Positions 1 through 8,457 are shown, counted from the stretch's first letter. The stretch is 39,574 nt of DNA from Desulfovibrio sp. JC010 (GCF_010470675.1 NZ_VOIQ01000024.1:1-39574); one strand, 5' to 3'. Numbers and translations are program-made. Notes: generated from the letters alone by a model not told the origin.

Positions 1-82
1 AGACGTATGGGGCGCTGACACTATCGCTGATAAGTCCGATCCCATGCTCAAGTTCGCAGTTGGTCTGATCTACAACTTCTAA
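1..82 (+). CDS. C-terminal end of an outer-membrane beta-barrel protein (partial)
   Basis: Only the last 26 codons are inside the window; the frame ends at TAA 80-82. The readable tail ends in LKFAVGLIYNF. Alternating hydrophobic residues finishing in a C-terminal Phe are the usual signature of the last strand of a Gram-negative outer-membrane barrel, which the Bam machinery recognises. A strong terminator follows 35 bases later. A porin is plausible, but the family cannot be set from so little sequence. Confidence 0.55.
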   Translation, partial: DVWGADTIADKSDPMLKFAVGLIYNF

Positions 83-117
83 GAAATCTTAGAAATTTAG
101 CATAGCCTTGACGCCGG

Positions 118-148
118 GGGCCGGGAGTTTTTACTCCCGGCCCTTTTT
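118..148 (+). terminator. Intrinsic terminator after the barrel gene
   Basis: A perfect 10-bp stem (GGGCCGGGAG 118-127 with CTCCCGGCCC 134-143) has a 6-nt T-rich loop and is followed by five T. This is a textbook Rho-independent terminator and separates the upstream barrel gene from hisD. Confidence 0.93.
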
Positions 149-280
149 AATTTCCTACCTCCCCCGACCTATTATGCTCGACTTTTGGAGCGCATTAAGA
201 TAAGGGTCAATTCATCTTAAAGACATCTCTTCGTAATTACATTACACATCAATCACATCCATCAAGTTAAGGACACTTCT

Positions 281-1591
281 ATGCCTTGCAGAGATATTAA
301 TTATTCCGGACAACAGGATTGGCCGGAAATATGGAAATGGCTCCAGCAAAGAGTCAACCCTGACAGCAAAGTAGACTCCATTGTCAAAGACATCCTTTCT
401 AAAGTTAAATCCGAAGGCGATCAGGCCCTCGTAGATTACACCAAGCAATTCGATTGCCCGGATTTCACCCATTCCATGCTGGGGGTCGGTGTTGACCAGC
501 GTCGTCTGGCCTATGCTGAAATCGAATCACAAGACCTCGAAATAATCGAAGAAGCCATCCGCAATATCAGGGACTTCCATCGCAGACAGGTAGAAGAATC
601 ATGGTGGACCACCGGGGAAGACGGAACCATCCTCGGCCAGCTGGTGCGTCCGGTTGACCGTGTCGGTCTTTACGTGCCCGGCGGTCAGGGAGGTGAAACC
701 CCGCTCATCTCCAGCATGATCATGAACGCCGTCCCCGCACAGGTTGCCGGGGTTAAAGAAATCGCGGTAATCTCCCCTCCCCGTAAGGACGGAACCCTGA
801 ACCCCTACATCCTTGCCACTGCGCAGGAGCTGGGCATTACTGAAATTTACGCCTCCGGTTCTGCATGGGCCATCGGTGCTCTTGCGTACGGAACCGAAAC
901 CATTGCCCCCTGCGATGTTATCGCCGGACCGGGCAACATCTTTGTCGCCACCGCCAAGGGGCAGCTGGTTGGTGAAGTCGGTATCGACATGATTGCCGGC
1001 CCCAGTGAAGTCGCCATTCTCGCGGACGGCGATTCCGATCCCGCATGGATCGCCGCCGACCTCCTCTCGCAGGCAGAGCACGACCCCCTCGCATCCTCCG
1101 TTCTCGTAACATGGGATGATGAGCTGGGCGTAAAGGTCAAATACGAGCTCAAGAAGCAGGCCGACCTGCTCCCGCGTGGTGAAATTGCCCTCAAATCACT
1201 TGAGGACTGGGGGGCAATCGTCAAGGTTCCCGACCTTGGAACCGGGATTGATTTCGTCAACCGCATGGCTCCCGAACACCTTGAGCTGGCCTACGAAGAT
1301 CCGTGGGCAACCCTCGGTCAGATAAAACATGCCGGAGCCATTTTCATGGGCCACTTCACTCCCGAACCCGTGGGTGACTATTTCGCAGGCCCCAACCACG
1401 TACTGCCCACTGTGGGAACCGCAAGGTTTTCCTCAGCTCTTTCCGTGGAAACATTTACTAAAAAGACAAGTCTGATCTATACTGATCAGAATTACATTGA
1501 CCGCCACGGCGGTAAGATCGCCAGACTGGCACGCCTCGAAGGTCTTGAGGCCCACGCCCGTTCTGTTGAAACAAGACTTAAGAAAAGTTGA
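281..1591 (+). CDS. hisD: Histidinol dehydrogenase
   Basis: Catalyses the last two steps of histidine synthesis, oxidising L-histidinol to L-histidine with two NAD+ in the cytoplasm. The 436-residue length is normal for the family. Zinc-site residues known from the E. coli enzyme are present at the expected places: Q264 and H267 (SQAEH), D366 (GDYFAGPNH) and H425 (LEAHARS); the general base pair E332-H333 (APEHLE) is also there. AAGGA lies about 10 bases before the ATG. It stands apart from other his genes, with a terminator upstream and a repeat element starting at its stop codon, so it is probably transcribed alone. Confidence 0.96.
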   Translation: MPCRDINYSGQQDWPEIWKWLQQRVNPDSKVDSIVKDILSKVKSEGDQALVDYTKQFDCPDFTHSMLGVGVDQRRLAYAEIESQDLEIIEEAIRNIRDFHRRQVEESWWTTGEDGTILGQLVRPVDRVGLYVPGGQGGETPLISSMIMNAVPAQVAGVKEIAVISPPRKDGTLNPYILATAQELGITEIYASGSAWAIGALAYGTETIAPCDVIAGPGNIFVATAKGQLVGEVGIDMIAGPSEVAILADGDSDPAWIAADLLSQAEHDPLASSVLVTWDDELGVKVKYELKKQADLLPRGEIALKSLEDWGAIVKVPDLGTGIDFVNRMAPEHLELAYEDPWATLGQIKHAGAIFMGHFTPEPVGDYFAGPNHVLPTVGTARFSSALSVETFTKKTSLIYTDQNYIDRHGGKIARLARLEGLEAHARSVETRLKKS

Positions 1592-1700
1592 TGCGCTAAC
1601 GCGCCCTTAAGAATGAATTGATTTTGCCTCCGGCGGCCAAAGAACCCTTTTGCAAAAGGGTTCTCTGGACTCTCCCAAAACCTCTTGTTTTGGCTTCGCC
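1590..1700 (+). repeat. Modular palindromic intergenic repeat, copy A (long form)
   Basis: Contains in order: GATGCGCTAACGCGC (a small GCGC hairpin, overlapping the hisD stop), the core GCCTCCGGCGGCC at about 1626-1638, a perfect 24-nt palindrome at 1641-1664 (arms AGAACCCTTTTG and its complement), a second hairpin CCAAAA/TTTTGG at 1675-1693, and GGCTTCGCC. The same modules recur in five other places in this window. No T-run follows the hairpins, so it is not a standard terminator, though it may still stop or process transcripts. Confidence 0.85.
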
Positions 1701-1749
1701 GCTTCGTTTAATTAATTGCCATTTAACCAGACTTTGAGAGGATATCCTG

Positions 1750-2649
1750 ATGCCCAAGCATGTAATTGAAACCGACATTAAGGAACTGAATCTTCTTTCC
1801 CGCGGAAAAGTCCGCGATATTTATGAAGTGGATGATGATAAACTTCTGCTGGTTACCACCGACAGAATCTCCGCTTATGACGTCATCATGCCCAACCCCA
1901 TTGATGACAAGGGTAAAATCCTGAACCAGATCACCCTGTTCTGGATGGACATGTTCAAAGACATCGTCCCCAACCATCTCATCGCTTCCAAAGTGGACGA
2001 CTATCCAGAAGTGCTCCACAAATACCGCGATCAGCTGGAAGGCCGTTCCGTTCTGGTCAAAAGAGCCAAGCCGCTGCCCATCGAATGTATCGTTCGCGGT
2101 TACATCACCGGTTCCGGCTGGAAAGACTACCAGAACACCGGAGAAGTCTGCGGTCACAAGCTGCCTGAAGGTCTTCAGGAATCCGAAATGCTGGAACAGC
2201 CCCTGTTCACCCCCTCCACAAAAGCGGAACTGGGCGAGCACGATGAAAACATTTCCGTGGAAAAAGCCATGGAAATGCTCGGCGAAGAGCTGCTGGAAAA
2301 AGTTCAGGATGTCACCCTTTCCATCTACAAGCGCGGTCGCGATTACGCCCGCGAGAAAGGGATCATCATTGCTGACACCAAATTCGAATTCGGTCTCATC
2401 GACGGTGAACTGATTCTCATCGATGAAGTACTGACCCCGGACTCTTCCCGCTTCTGGCCCATGGATGGCTACGAAGCAGGCAAGGGACAGCCCAGCTTTG
2501 ACAAGCAGTTCCTGCGCGACTGGCTCACTGAAATCAAATTCAACAAGCAGCCCCCGGCTCCCGAAGTACCCGAAGAAATCGCCACCAAAACCCGCGATAA
2601 GTACATGGAAGCATTCAAGCTCTTGACTGAAAGCGAACTTGACGCTTAA
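1750..2649 (+). CDS. purC: SAICAR synthetase (phosphoribosylaminoimidazole-succinocarboxamide synthase)
   Basis: Joins aspartate to CAIR using ATP to make SAICAR in purine synthesis. The 299-residue protein begins with the family pattern ([21 protein letters not shown] near residues 13-33), carries the ATP/substrate region [20 protein letters not shown], and has the acidic segment [19 protein letters not shown] followed by TPDSSRFW. The length matches the longer bacterial/yeast-like form rather than the about 237-residue E. coli form. GAGAGG lies 9 bases before the ATG. It is flanked by repeat copies A and B and has no pur neighbours here. Confidence 0.95.
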   Translation: MPKHVIETDIKELNLLSRGKVRDIYEVDDDKLLLVTTDRISAYDVIMPNPIDDKGKILNQITLFWMDMFKDIVPNHLIASKVDDYPEVLHKYRDQLEGRSVLVKRAKPLPIECIVRGYITGSGWKDYQNTGEVCGHKLPEGLQESEMLEQPLFTPSTKAELGEHDENISVEKAMEMLGEELLEKVQDVTLSIYKRGRDYAREKGIIIADTKFEFGLIDGELILIDEVLTPDSSRFWPMDGYEAGKGQPSFDKQFLRDWLTEIKFNKQPPAPEVPEEIATKTRDKYMEAFKLLTESELDA

Positions 2650-2688
2650 AAAGAACTCGCTTTGATAACAAACTAATTCCCGCCTCAT

Positions 2689-2766
2689 ACGGCGAAGCCA
2701 TAACAAAAGGTTTTGGGATTCTTAAACCCTTTTGCAAAAGGGTTTAAGCCGCCGGAGGCAAAAAAG
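2689..2766 (-). repeat. Modular palindromic intergenic repeat, copy B (long form, inverted)
   Basis: Read on the plus strand: GGCGAAGCC (2691-2699), a short AAAAGGTTTTGGGA segment, a perfect 28-nt palindrome at 2721-2748 (arms CTTAAACCCTTTTG and complement), then the core GCCGCCGGAGGC (2748-2759) and six A followed by GGAG. It is copy A in reverse orientation. Its end runs directly into the Shine-Dalgarno sequence of fabI. Confidence 0.85.
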
Positions 2767-2775
2767 GAGAGATTA

Positions 2776-3540
2776 ATGCTGCTCAAAGGTAAAAAAGCAC
2801 TGATTTTCGGTGTTGCTAATAAAAAAAGCATTGCTTACGGCATCGCCAAACAGTTTCAGGAACAGGGAGCCGAACTGGCTTTCAGCTACGTAAACGATGC
2901 CATCAAAAAACGTGTTGAGCCCATCAGTGAAGAACTGGGCGGCGCATTCACTTTCCAGTGTGATGTACAGGACGATGCAAGCATCGCGGCTTCCGTTGAG
3001 GAAGTAAAAGAGAAATGGGGTGAGTTCGATATTCTCATCCACTCAGTAGCGTTCGCCAACCGCGAAGATCTCAAGAAACGGTACATCGAAACCTCCCGCG
3101 AAGGTTTCCACCTCGCTATGGATGTTTCCGCATATTCTCTGGTCAGCCTCTGCAATGCATACGAAGACATGATCAAGCCCGGCGGTTCCGTCATGGCTAT
3201 GACCTATCTCGGATCCAGCAGGGTTATCACCAACTATAATGTAATGGGTGTTGCAAAAGCGACCCTTGAAGCATCCGTGCGCTACCTTGCCGTAGATCTC
3301 GGCGAGAAAGGCATCCGCATGAATGCCATCAGCGCAGGTCCCATCAAGACCCTCGCCGCTTCGGGCATTTCCAGCTTCAAGGATATCTTCCGCCACATTG
3401 AAGAACGCGCACCGCTCAAACGCAACGTAACCACCGAAGATGTCGGTAAAACCGCCGTCTACTACGCATCCGACCTTTCCGCCGGTGTTACCGGGGAAAC
3501 CCACTTCGTGGATTGCGGCTACAACATCCTCGGAATTTAG
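2776..3540 (+). CDS. fabI: Enoyl-[acyl-carrier-protein] reductase (NADH), FabI type
   Basis: Reduces trans-2-enoyl-ACP in the last step of each fatty-acid elongation cycle; a divergent short-chain dehydrogenase. The chosen ATG (2776) has GGAG six bases upstream and gives 254 residues, close to E. coli FabI (262); an upstream in-frame start at 2713 would translate repeat sequence. The N-terminal FGVANKKSIAYGIAK is the modified Rossmann nucleotide site, and the catalytic pattern Y154-x6-K161 with a second Tyr at 144 matches FabI. Its ribosome-binding site lies inside the end of repeat copy B, an odd arrangement shared with thrC. Confidence 0.95.
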   Translation: MLLKGKKALIFGVANKKSIAYGIAKQFQEQGAELAFSYVNDAIKKRVEPISEELGGAFTFQCDVQDDASIAASVEEVKEKWGEFDILIHSVAFANREDLKKRYIETSREGFHLAMDVSAYSLVSLCNAYEDMIKPGGSVMAMTYLGSSRVITNYNVMGVAKATLEASVRYLAVDLGEKGIRMNAISAGPIKTLAASGISSFKDIFRHIEERAPLKRNVTTEDVGKTAVYYASDLSAGVTGETHFVDCGYNILGI

Positions 3541-3550
3541 TTAGAGATTT

Positions 3551-3624
3551 GATGCGCTTCGCGCTTTTTGACGAACGGATTTCGCCTCCGGCGGCCAAAG
3601 GGACTAAGCCCCTTTGGAATCCCT
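3551..3624 (+). repeat. Modular palindromic intergenic repeat, copy C (short form)
   Basis: GATGCGCTTCGCGC (3551-3564), then TTTCGCCTCCGGCGGCC, then a hairpin CCAAAGGG (3595-3602) with CCCTTTGG (3610-3617), then AATCC. It starts 11 bases after the fabI stop. Module order matches copies A and D. Confidence 0.85.
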
Positions 3625-3652
3625 AATTGTTTTTATTCTGTTTTTGAACTTA

Positions 3653-3690
3653 AAAAGCCGGAGGCATTTTAGCTTCCGGCTTTTTTATTT
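3653..3690 (+). terminator. Intrinsic terminator after fabI
   Basis: Stem AAAAGCCGGA (3653-3662) pairs with TCCGGCTTTT (3675-3684), extended inward by three pairs, followed by a T-rich tract. It ends the fabI transcript just before the ribosomal-protein operon. Confidence 0.9.
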
Positions 3691-3800
3691 TTCAGATATA
3701 GTCTCATTCCTGCTTGACAGGACTGAGTGAAGGGAATACACATCCCTTTTGCCTTGCCCTTATATAGGAAAGGGCCATAGACCATAAGGAGGAGTTAATA

Positions 3801-4112
3801 ATGCTCAGAAAGTATGAAGTACTTTTGCTTTTGAGCCCCGAACTTGCTAGCGACAGCCGCAAGGAAATCGTAGAGGGACTCATCGCAATTATCGACCGCG
3901 AAGGCGGTAAAATGGATGAGATCGACGATTGGGGTTCCCGCCAGCTGGCTTACCCTGTCCAGAACCAGACCCGTGGATACTATGTCCGCCTCATTTTCGA
4001 TGCACCCGGCCCGCTGGTTGCAGAACTTGAGCGCAACATCCGTATCACCGACGGTATCTTCAAGTTCGTAACTGTTAAACTTGATGAAACCGCAAAGGCA
4101 GAGGAGGCTTAA
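3801..4112 (+). CDS. rpsF: 30S ribosomal protein S6
   Basis: A 103-residue small-subunit protein that binds the central domain of 16S rRNA together with S18. It shows the S6 pattern: N-terminal [13 protein letters not shown] and the strand-turn region [25 protein letters not shown], then [25 protein letters not shown] strong AAGGAGG precedes the ATG. It opens the operon rpsF-rpsR-rplI-dnaB. A -35-like TTGACA is at 3714-3719, but the hexamer 17 bases on (TACACA) is a poor -10, so the promoter is unresolved. Confidence 0.97.
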   Translation: MLRKYEVLLLLSPELASDSRKEIVEGLIAIIDREGGKMDEIDDWGSRQLAYPVQNQTRGYYVRLIFDAPGPLVAELERNIRITDGIFKFVTVKLDETAKAEEA

Positions 4113-4114
4113 TC

Positions 4115-4375
4115 ATGGCGTTCAAAAGAAAATTCACACCCAAAAGAAAGTTCTGCCGCTTCTGTGCGGATAAGAACCTTCCCCTCGATTATAAACGTCC
4201 TGACATTCTCAAGGACTTCGTAACCGAGCGCGGCAAAATTATTGCCCGCAGAATTACCGGTACCTGCGCCAAGCATCAGCGTCGTCTGACCACTGAAATC
4301 AAACGTTCCAGACAGATGGCTCTCATGCATTACACCACTGTGCACAGCACTGATGTAAAGAAAAAGAGCATCTAG
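4115..4375 (+). CDS. rpsR: 30S ribosomal protein S18
   Basis: An 86-residue partner of S6 on the 30S platform. Family signatures are [13 protein letters not shown]-like [28 protein letters not shown], and the basic C-terminal helix. Cysteines CxxC near residues 13-16 plus the later Cys and His of TGTCAKHQ make this the zinc-type (C+) form of S18. It starts two bases after the rpsF stop, so translation is probably coupled. Confidence 0.97.
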   Translation: MAFKRKFTPKRKFCRFCADKNLPLDYKRPDILKDFVTERGKIIARRITGTCAKHQRRLTTEIKRSRQMALMHYTTVHSTDVKKKSI

Positions 4376-4384
4376 GGGGATCAC

Positions 4385-4927
4385 ATGAAACTTATTTTAC
4401 GTGCCGATGTAGACTCCCTTGGTAGCCTTGGTGACATCGTATCCGTTAAAGCCGGTTATGGCCGCAACTACCTGATTCCTCAGGGACTGGCTATGCCCGC
4501 TTCCGAAGCCAACCTCAAGCAGTTTGAACTTGAGAAAAGAAAGCTTCAGGAAATGGCTGACAACCTGCGCACCCAGGCCGAAGGTCTCAGAGACAAACTG
4601 GCTGAAGTCGAAGTTAACATTGAAGTACGCGTTGGTGAAGGCGACAAACTGTACGGTTCCGTAACCGCAGTTAACATCGCTGAAGCTCTCGCTGAAATGG
4701 ATTTCGAAATCGACCGCAGAAAAATTCTGCTGTCCGAGCCGATTCGCTCTCTGGGCGAATACGCAATCGAAATCAAACTCCACCCCGAAGTTCGCGGTGA
4801 AGTGAAACTGGTTGTAGCCAAAGTTGGCGGACCGGTTGAAGAAGAGCCCGCAGAAGAGGTTGAAGCTCCCGCTGAAACCGAAGCACCCGTAGCTGAAGCA
4901 GATGCAGAAGCAGAAGCAGAAGCGTAA
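4385..4927 (+). CDS. rplI: 50S ribosomal protein L9 with an acidic Ala/Glu tail
   Basis: Binds domain V of 23S rRNA near the L1 stalk. The N-terminal RNA-binding part (MKLILRADVDSLGSLGDIVSVKAGYGRNYLIPQGLA), the long connecting helix (about 40-75) and the C-terminal domain (about 80-148) are all present. Residues after about 150 form an extra tail made almost only of Glu, Ala, Pro and Val, ending in DAEAEAEA, so the 180-residue chain exceeds the usual about 150. The tail is encoded by GCAGAA repeats that overlap the start of dnaB in another frame. Confidence 0.96.
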   Translation: MKLILRADVDSLGSLGDIVSVKAGYGRNYLIPQGLAMPASEANLKQFELEKRKLQEMADNLRTQAEGLRDKLAEVEVNIEVRVGEGDKLYGSVTAVNIAEALAEMDFEIDRRKILLSEPIRSLGEYAIEIKLHPEVRGEVKLVVAKVGGPVEEEPAEEVEAPAETEAPVAEADAEAEAEA

Positions 4928-6329
4928 ATCAGGCTCAGACTACAATTCGGGCGGAGCGTCTAACGACGCTTCGTCCGATCTTTTGCGTAAAGTCCCGCCG
5001 CACAACCTTGAAGCCGAACAGGCCGTGCTTGGTGGAGTTTTCTTAAGCAACACCATCTTCAACGACCTCGTTGATATCGTCAAATCCGACGACTTCTACT
5101 CCCCTGCACATCAGGAAATTTTCCGGGCTTTTGAGACCCTTTATACGCGTAACGCCCCCATTGATCTGATCACGGTGAGCGAATACCTCACTGCTGCAGA
5201 AAAAATTGATTCCGTTGGCGGTCCCGTATATCTGGCTGAACTGGCAAACTCCGTTGTCAGTGCTGCAAACGCCCTGCACCATGCTGAAATCGTGGCTGAA
5301 AAAGGTATCCAGCGCAGTCTGATTGATGCTGCTGCAAATATCATCAATGAAAGCTTCGATACCCAAAACGTAAAGGAACTGCTGGACCACTCCGAACAGT
5401 CCATCTTCGACATTACCGATTCCAAGAAGAATACCACCCTCAAGGGCAGTAAAGCGATCATTACCGAGGTATTTCAAGACCTTGAACAAAGAGTCAACCA
5501 GACTTCACTGATTACCGGAATCCCGACCACCTATCATAAATTTGATGAGATGACCGCAGGTCTGCAAAACTCCGACCTGATCATCATCGCCGGACGTCCT
5601 TCCATGGGTAAGACTGCGTTTGCGTTGAACGTTGCCATGCGCGCGGCACTGCATTCCGGGGTAACCACTGCGGTATTCTCCCTTGAAATGGCAATGGGGC
5701 AGCTCATGACCCGTATGCTTGCCTGTCACGGAAAAGTAGATCTGTCCCGCCTCAGAACCGGACAGCTTGATGACGAAGACTGGGCCAAGCTTTATGATGC
5801 CGCAGATGACTTGACACAATCACCCATTTTTATTGATGATACTCCTGCGATTTCCACCATGGAACTGCGGGCAAGATGCAGACGATTAAAATCCCAGCAC
5901 AATCTCGGGCTGGTTATGGTCGACTACCTGCAGCTGATGCGTTCCAGTGCCCGCGTGGATTCCCGTGAACAGGAAATTTCCGACATTTCGCGAACCCTCA
6001 AAGCTCTGGCTAAAGAGCTTAATATACCTGTAATCGCCCTGTCGCAGCTTAACCGTAAGGTTGAAGAGCGAACCGACAAACGCCCCATGATGTCCGACCT
6101 GCGTGAATCCGGTGCTATTGAGCAGGATGCAGATATTATCCTCTTCCTTTACCGTGAAGATTTTTACAACAAGAAAGAGGACAAACCGCTTACAGGAAAA
6201 GCGGAAGTCATCATCGGTAAACAGCGTAACGGTCCTACAGGTATTTGCGAATTGGCCTTCTTCGGCCCGTATACCGCCTTTGAAAACCTAGCTGCCGAGC
6301 CATATCCGTCTGAATACGACGATGAATAA
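4902..6329 (+). CDS. dnaB: Replicative DNA helicase DnaB
   Basis: Hexameric 5'-3' helicase of the replication fork. N-terminal domain begins at PPHNLEAEQAVLGG (about residue 32). RecA-like motor: Walker A GRPSMGKT at 231-238, Walker B-type VMVDYLQLM, then LSQLNRKVEERTDKRP and SDLRESGAIEQDAD typical of DnaB. The 475-residue length is normal. The start is uncertain: ATG 4902 sits 26 bases inside rplI, has no good Shine-Dalgarno sequence, and would give a Gln/Lys leader (MQKQKQKRK) from the GCAGAA repeat; a TTG at 4983 is in frame but also lacks one. Linkage to rpsF-rpsR-rplI is widespread in bacteria. Confidence 0.94.
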   Translation: MQKQKQKRKSGSDYNSGGASNDASSDLLRKVPPHNLEAEQAVLGGVFLSNTIFNDLVDIVKSDDFYSPAHQEIFRAFETLYTRNAPIDLITVSEYLTAAEKIDSVGGPVYLAELANSVVSAANALHHAEIVAEKGIQRSLIDAAANIINESFDTQNVKELLDHSEQSIFDITDSKKNTTLKGSKAIITEVFQDLEQRVNQTSLITGIPTTYHKFDEMTAGLQNSDLIIIAGRPSMGKTAFALNVAMRAALHSGVTTAVFSLEMAMGQLMTRMLACHGKVDLSRLRTGQLDDEDWAKLYDAADDLTQSPIFIDDTPAISTMELRARCRRLKSQHNLGLVMVDYLQLMRSSARVDSREQEISDISRTLKALAKELNIPVIALSQLNRKVEERTDKRPMMSDLRESGAIEQDADIILFLYREDFYNKKEDKPLTGKAEVIIGKQRNGPTGICELAFFGPYTAFENLAAEPYPSEYDDE

Positions 6330-6382
6330 TCGGATATTATTTATGACGTGATACACTGAAAACATCTAGACGGAGAAAATTA

Positions 6383-7678
6383 ATGTATTTTCATGAAGCC
6401 GAAACCCTTGAAAGAGGAAAACTGGAAGAACTCCAGGTTGAAAGACTGAAAAAAACAATCGAGCTGGCTGCAAATTCTCCGTATTACAGTGAAGTTTTCA
6501 AGAACAACAGCATCGATCCTGCTATCATCAAAACCGCTGATGATATAACTAAACTTCCGTTCACCACCAAAGACGACCTACGCTCTCAGTATCCTTACGG
6601 ACTATTGACCCAGGCGCTGGATAATTTCGTGCGTCTGCACGCATCATCCGGTACTACCGGAACACCGACTGCCGTTCTCTACACCCAGAATGACCTTGAT
6701 GAATGGGCTTCCCTGATGGCCCGCTCCATGTACGCTGTGGGGCTGCGCAAAAGCGACGTACTTCAGAATATGTCCGGCTACGGTCTCTTCACCGGAGGAC
6801 TCGGTATCCATTACGGTTCCGAGCGTCTCGGCTGCCTGACTGTTCCCGCAGGTGCCGGAAACACCAAACGCCAGATCAAACTGATCCGCGATTTCAACGT
6901 AACCGCCCTGCACATCATCCCGTCCTTCGCACTCTACTTTGCGCAAAAAGTCCGCGATGAAGGTTATGATCCGGAAGAAATGCCCTGGAAAGTCGCGCTC
7001 ATCGGCGCGGAACCGCACACCGAGCATACCCGCCGCAAGATCGAAGAACTCATGTGTATCAAAGCCTACAACTCCTACGGCCTGTCTGAAATGAACGGTC
7101 CGGGTGTTGCTTTTGAATGTACCGAGCAGGACGGCATGCACGTCTGGGAAGATGCTTACATCGCTGAAATTATCGACCCGGAAACCGGAAAACATGTTGC
7201 AGAGGGCGAAGTGGGCGAACTGGTCATGACCACCCTGACCCGCGAAGGTATGCCCATCATCCGTTACCGCACCCGCGACCTTACCCGTTTCATCCCCGGT
7301 CAGTGTAAATGCGGACGGACCTCCCGCCGCATCGACCGTATCATGGGCCGCGCCGATGATATGCTCATCCTCAAAGGCGTGAACATCTACCCCATGCAGA
7401 TTGAAAAAATAATCATGGGCATCCCCGAAGTTGGTCAGAACTACCTCATCGAACTGTTTAAAGAAGGTCTCATGGACCAGATCAGGGTCAAGGTAGAGAT
7501 TAAAGAAGAACATTTCATTGAAGATATGCGCGCGCTTCAAGGCATTCAGAAAAAGATTGCCGGAATGCTGCGTGATGAAATCCTGATCACCCCGCGTGTC
7601 GAACTGGTACAGCACAACTCCATCCCCAAGGCGGAAGGCAAGGCTGTGCGCGTTGTTGATCTCAGGGATGAGGAATAA
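6383..7678 (+). CDS. Phenylacetate-CoA ligase-type acyl/aryl-CoA ligase
   Basis: A 431-residue AMP-forming ligase of the PaaK branch, which activates a carboxylic acid as acyl-AMP and then makes the CoA thioester. Visible motifs are the P-loop-like ASSGTTGTPT (about residues 89-98), YGLSEMNGPG, the hinge region RTRDLTRFIPGQCKCGRTSRRI, and C-terminal PKAEGKAVRVVDLR. Family members in anaerobes often act on aryl acids or indoleacetate, but the substrate cannot be read here. GGAG is 6-9 bases before the ATG. The next gene follows without a gap, so the two form an operon. Confidence 0.88.
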   Translation: MYFHEAETLERGKLEELQVERLKKTIELAANSPYYSEVFKNNSIDPAIIKTADDITKLPFTTKDDLRSQYPYGLLTQALDNFVRLHASSGTTGTPTAVLYTQNDLDEWASLMARSMYAVGLRKSDVLQNMSGYGLFTGGLGIHYGSERLGCLTVPAGAGNTKRQIKLIRDFNVTALHIIPSFALYFAQKVRDEGYDPEEMPWKVALIGAEPHTEHTRRKIEELMCIKAYNSYGLSEMNGPGVAFECTEQDGMHVWEDAYIAEIIDPETGKHVAEGEVGELVMTTLTREGMPIIRYRTRDLTRFIPGQCKCGRTSRRIDRIMGRADDMLILKGVNIYPMQIEKIIMGIPEVGQNYLIELFKEGLMDQIRVKVEIKEEHFIEDMRALQGIQKKIAGMLRDEILITPRVELVQHNSIPKAEGKAVRVVDLRDEE

Positions 7679-8185
7679 ATGATGATTACTGCATTGGCAG
7701 TTCTGGTTATCCTGCTTATGCTGTGCTCGCTGGCACTGCATGTTTTCGGGCTTCCGGCAAACTGGCTGGTTCTGGCATTAGTTGCCGGCTGGAAACTATA
7801 CCAGCCCGAAACAATGACCTGGAACTTTATCATAATTCTCGGCGTAATCGCCCTTGTGGGAGAAATCCTTGAATTTGTAGCCCAGTACTTCGGCGGCAAG
7901 AAATACGGCGCAACCGGACGCGGCAACATCGGCGCGTTCATCGGAGCAATCGGCGGGGCAATCCTCGGAGCACCGTTCTTTTTCGGACTAGGTGCCCTGC
8001 CCGGCGCACTGCTCGGCTCCTTCGGCGGCTGTCTTGTACTGGAACTTACCCATGGCCGTTCATTCGACGAAGCCAAGCATTCCGCATGTGGCGCGTTCTG
8101 GGGCAAAGCCTTCGGCATGGCCATCAAGATCAGCCTCGGCGTCTGGATGTTTGCCATGAGTATTCCCAAAATCTGGCCCGGTTAA
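7679..8185 (+). CDS. DUF456-family membrane protein
   Basis: A 168-residue, very hydrophobic protein with about four to five membrane segments. Glycine-rich helices between about residues 75 and 125 (GRGNIGAFIGAIGGAILGAPFFF is in this stretch) show the small-residue packing typical of DUF456. The ATG directly abuts the stop codon of the CoA ligase gene, with GAGGAA just upstream inside that gene, so translation is coupled. Function is unknown; the pairing with the ligase is the only clue. Confidence 0.85.
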   Translation: MMITALAVLVILLMLCSLALHVFGLPANWLVLALVAGWKLYQPETMTWNFIIILGVIALVGEILEFVAQYFGGKKYGATGRGNIGAFIGAIGGAILGAPFFFGLGALPGALLGSFGGCLVLELTHGRSFDEAKHSACGAFWGKAFGMAIKISLGVWMFAMSIPKIWPG

Positions 8186-8229
8186 TTGTTCCATGTAGGC
8201 CTCCGGCGGGTCTGCGACGCTTCTTATTC

Positions 8230-8305
8230 GATGCGCTTACGCGCTTTTGGATAAAAAGATTTCGCCTCCGGCGGCCAAAGGGGATAATCCCCTTTGGAAT
8301 CCTTA
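8230..8305 (+). repeat. Modular palindromic intergenic repeat, copy D (short form)
   Basis: GATGCGCTTACGCGC (8230-8244), the core TTTCGCCTCCGGCGGCC, then a perfect 10-bp hairpin CCAAAGGGGA (8275-8284) / TCCCCTTTGG (8288-8297) with a 3-nt loop, then AATCC. A fragment of the core (GGCCTCCGGCGGG, about 8198-8210) lies just upstream, possibly the remains of another copy. Confidence 0.85.
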
Positions 8306-8354
8306 AGAGTTTATTTTACTACTAAATATAAAACAGAACCTATTTAAAACCTAT

Positions 8355-8446
8355 CCGGCGAAGCCCTAATAAAAGTTTTTGAAGAGTCCAGAGAAACTTT
8401 TTCCAAAAAGTTTCTTTGGCCCCCGGAGGGCCGCCGGAGGCAAAAA
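8355..8446 (-). repeat. Modular palindromic intergenic repeat, copy E (long form, inverted)
   Basis: Plus-strand order: CCGGCGAAGCC (8355-8365), a hairpin with arms AGAAACTTTTT (8392-8402) and AAAAAGTTTCT (8405-8415), a partly duplicated core (GGCCCCCGGAGGGCC overlapping GCCGCCGGAGGC 8430-8441), then six A and GGA. It faces copy D, and its end supplies the ribosome-binding site of thrC exactly as copy B does for fabI. Confidence 0.85.
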
Positions 8447-8457
8447 AGGATGTAACT

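Noticed and set aside
1723-2706. A 327-codon open frame on minus, antisense to purC
   Set aside because: purC is a certain gene on the other strand. The antisense product is Phe/Gly/Val-rich with no recognisable motif.
2713-2775. Longer fabI start at 2713
   Set aside because: The added residues are translated repeat sequence, and the ATG at 2776 has an ideal Shine-Dalgarno site and gives the normal FabI N-terminus.
6644-7741. A 365-codon open frame on minus, antisense to the CoA ligase
   Set aside because: Shadow of a well-supported gene; composition is typical of antisense frames.
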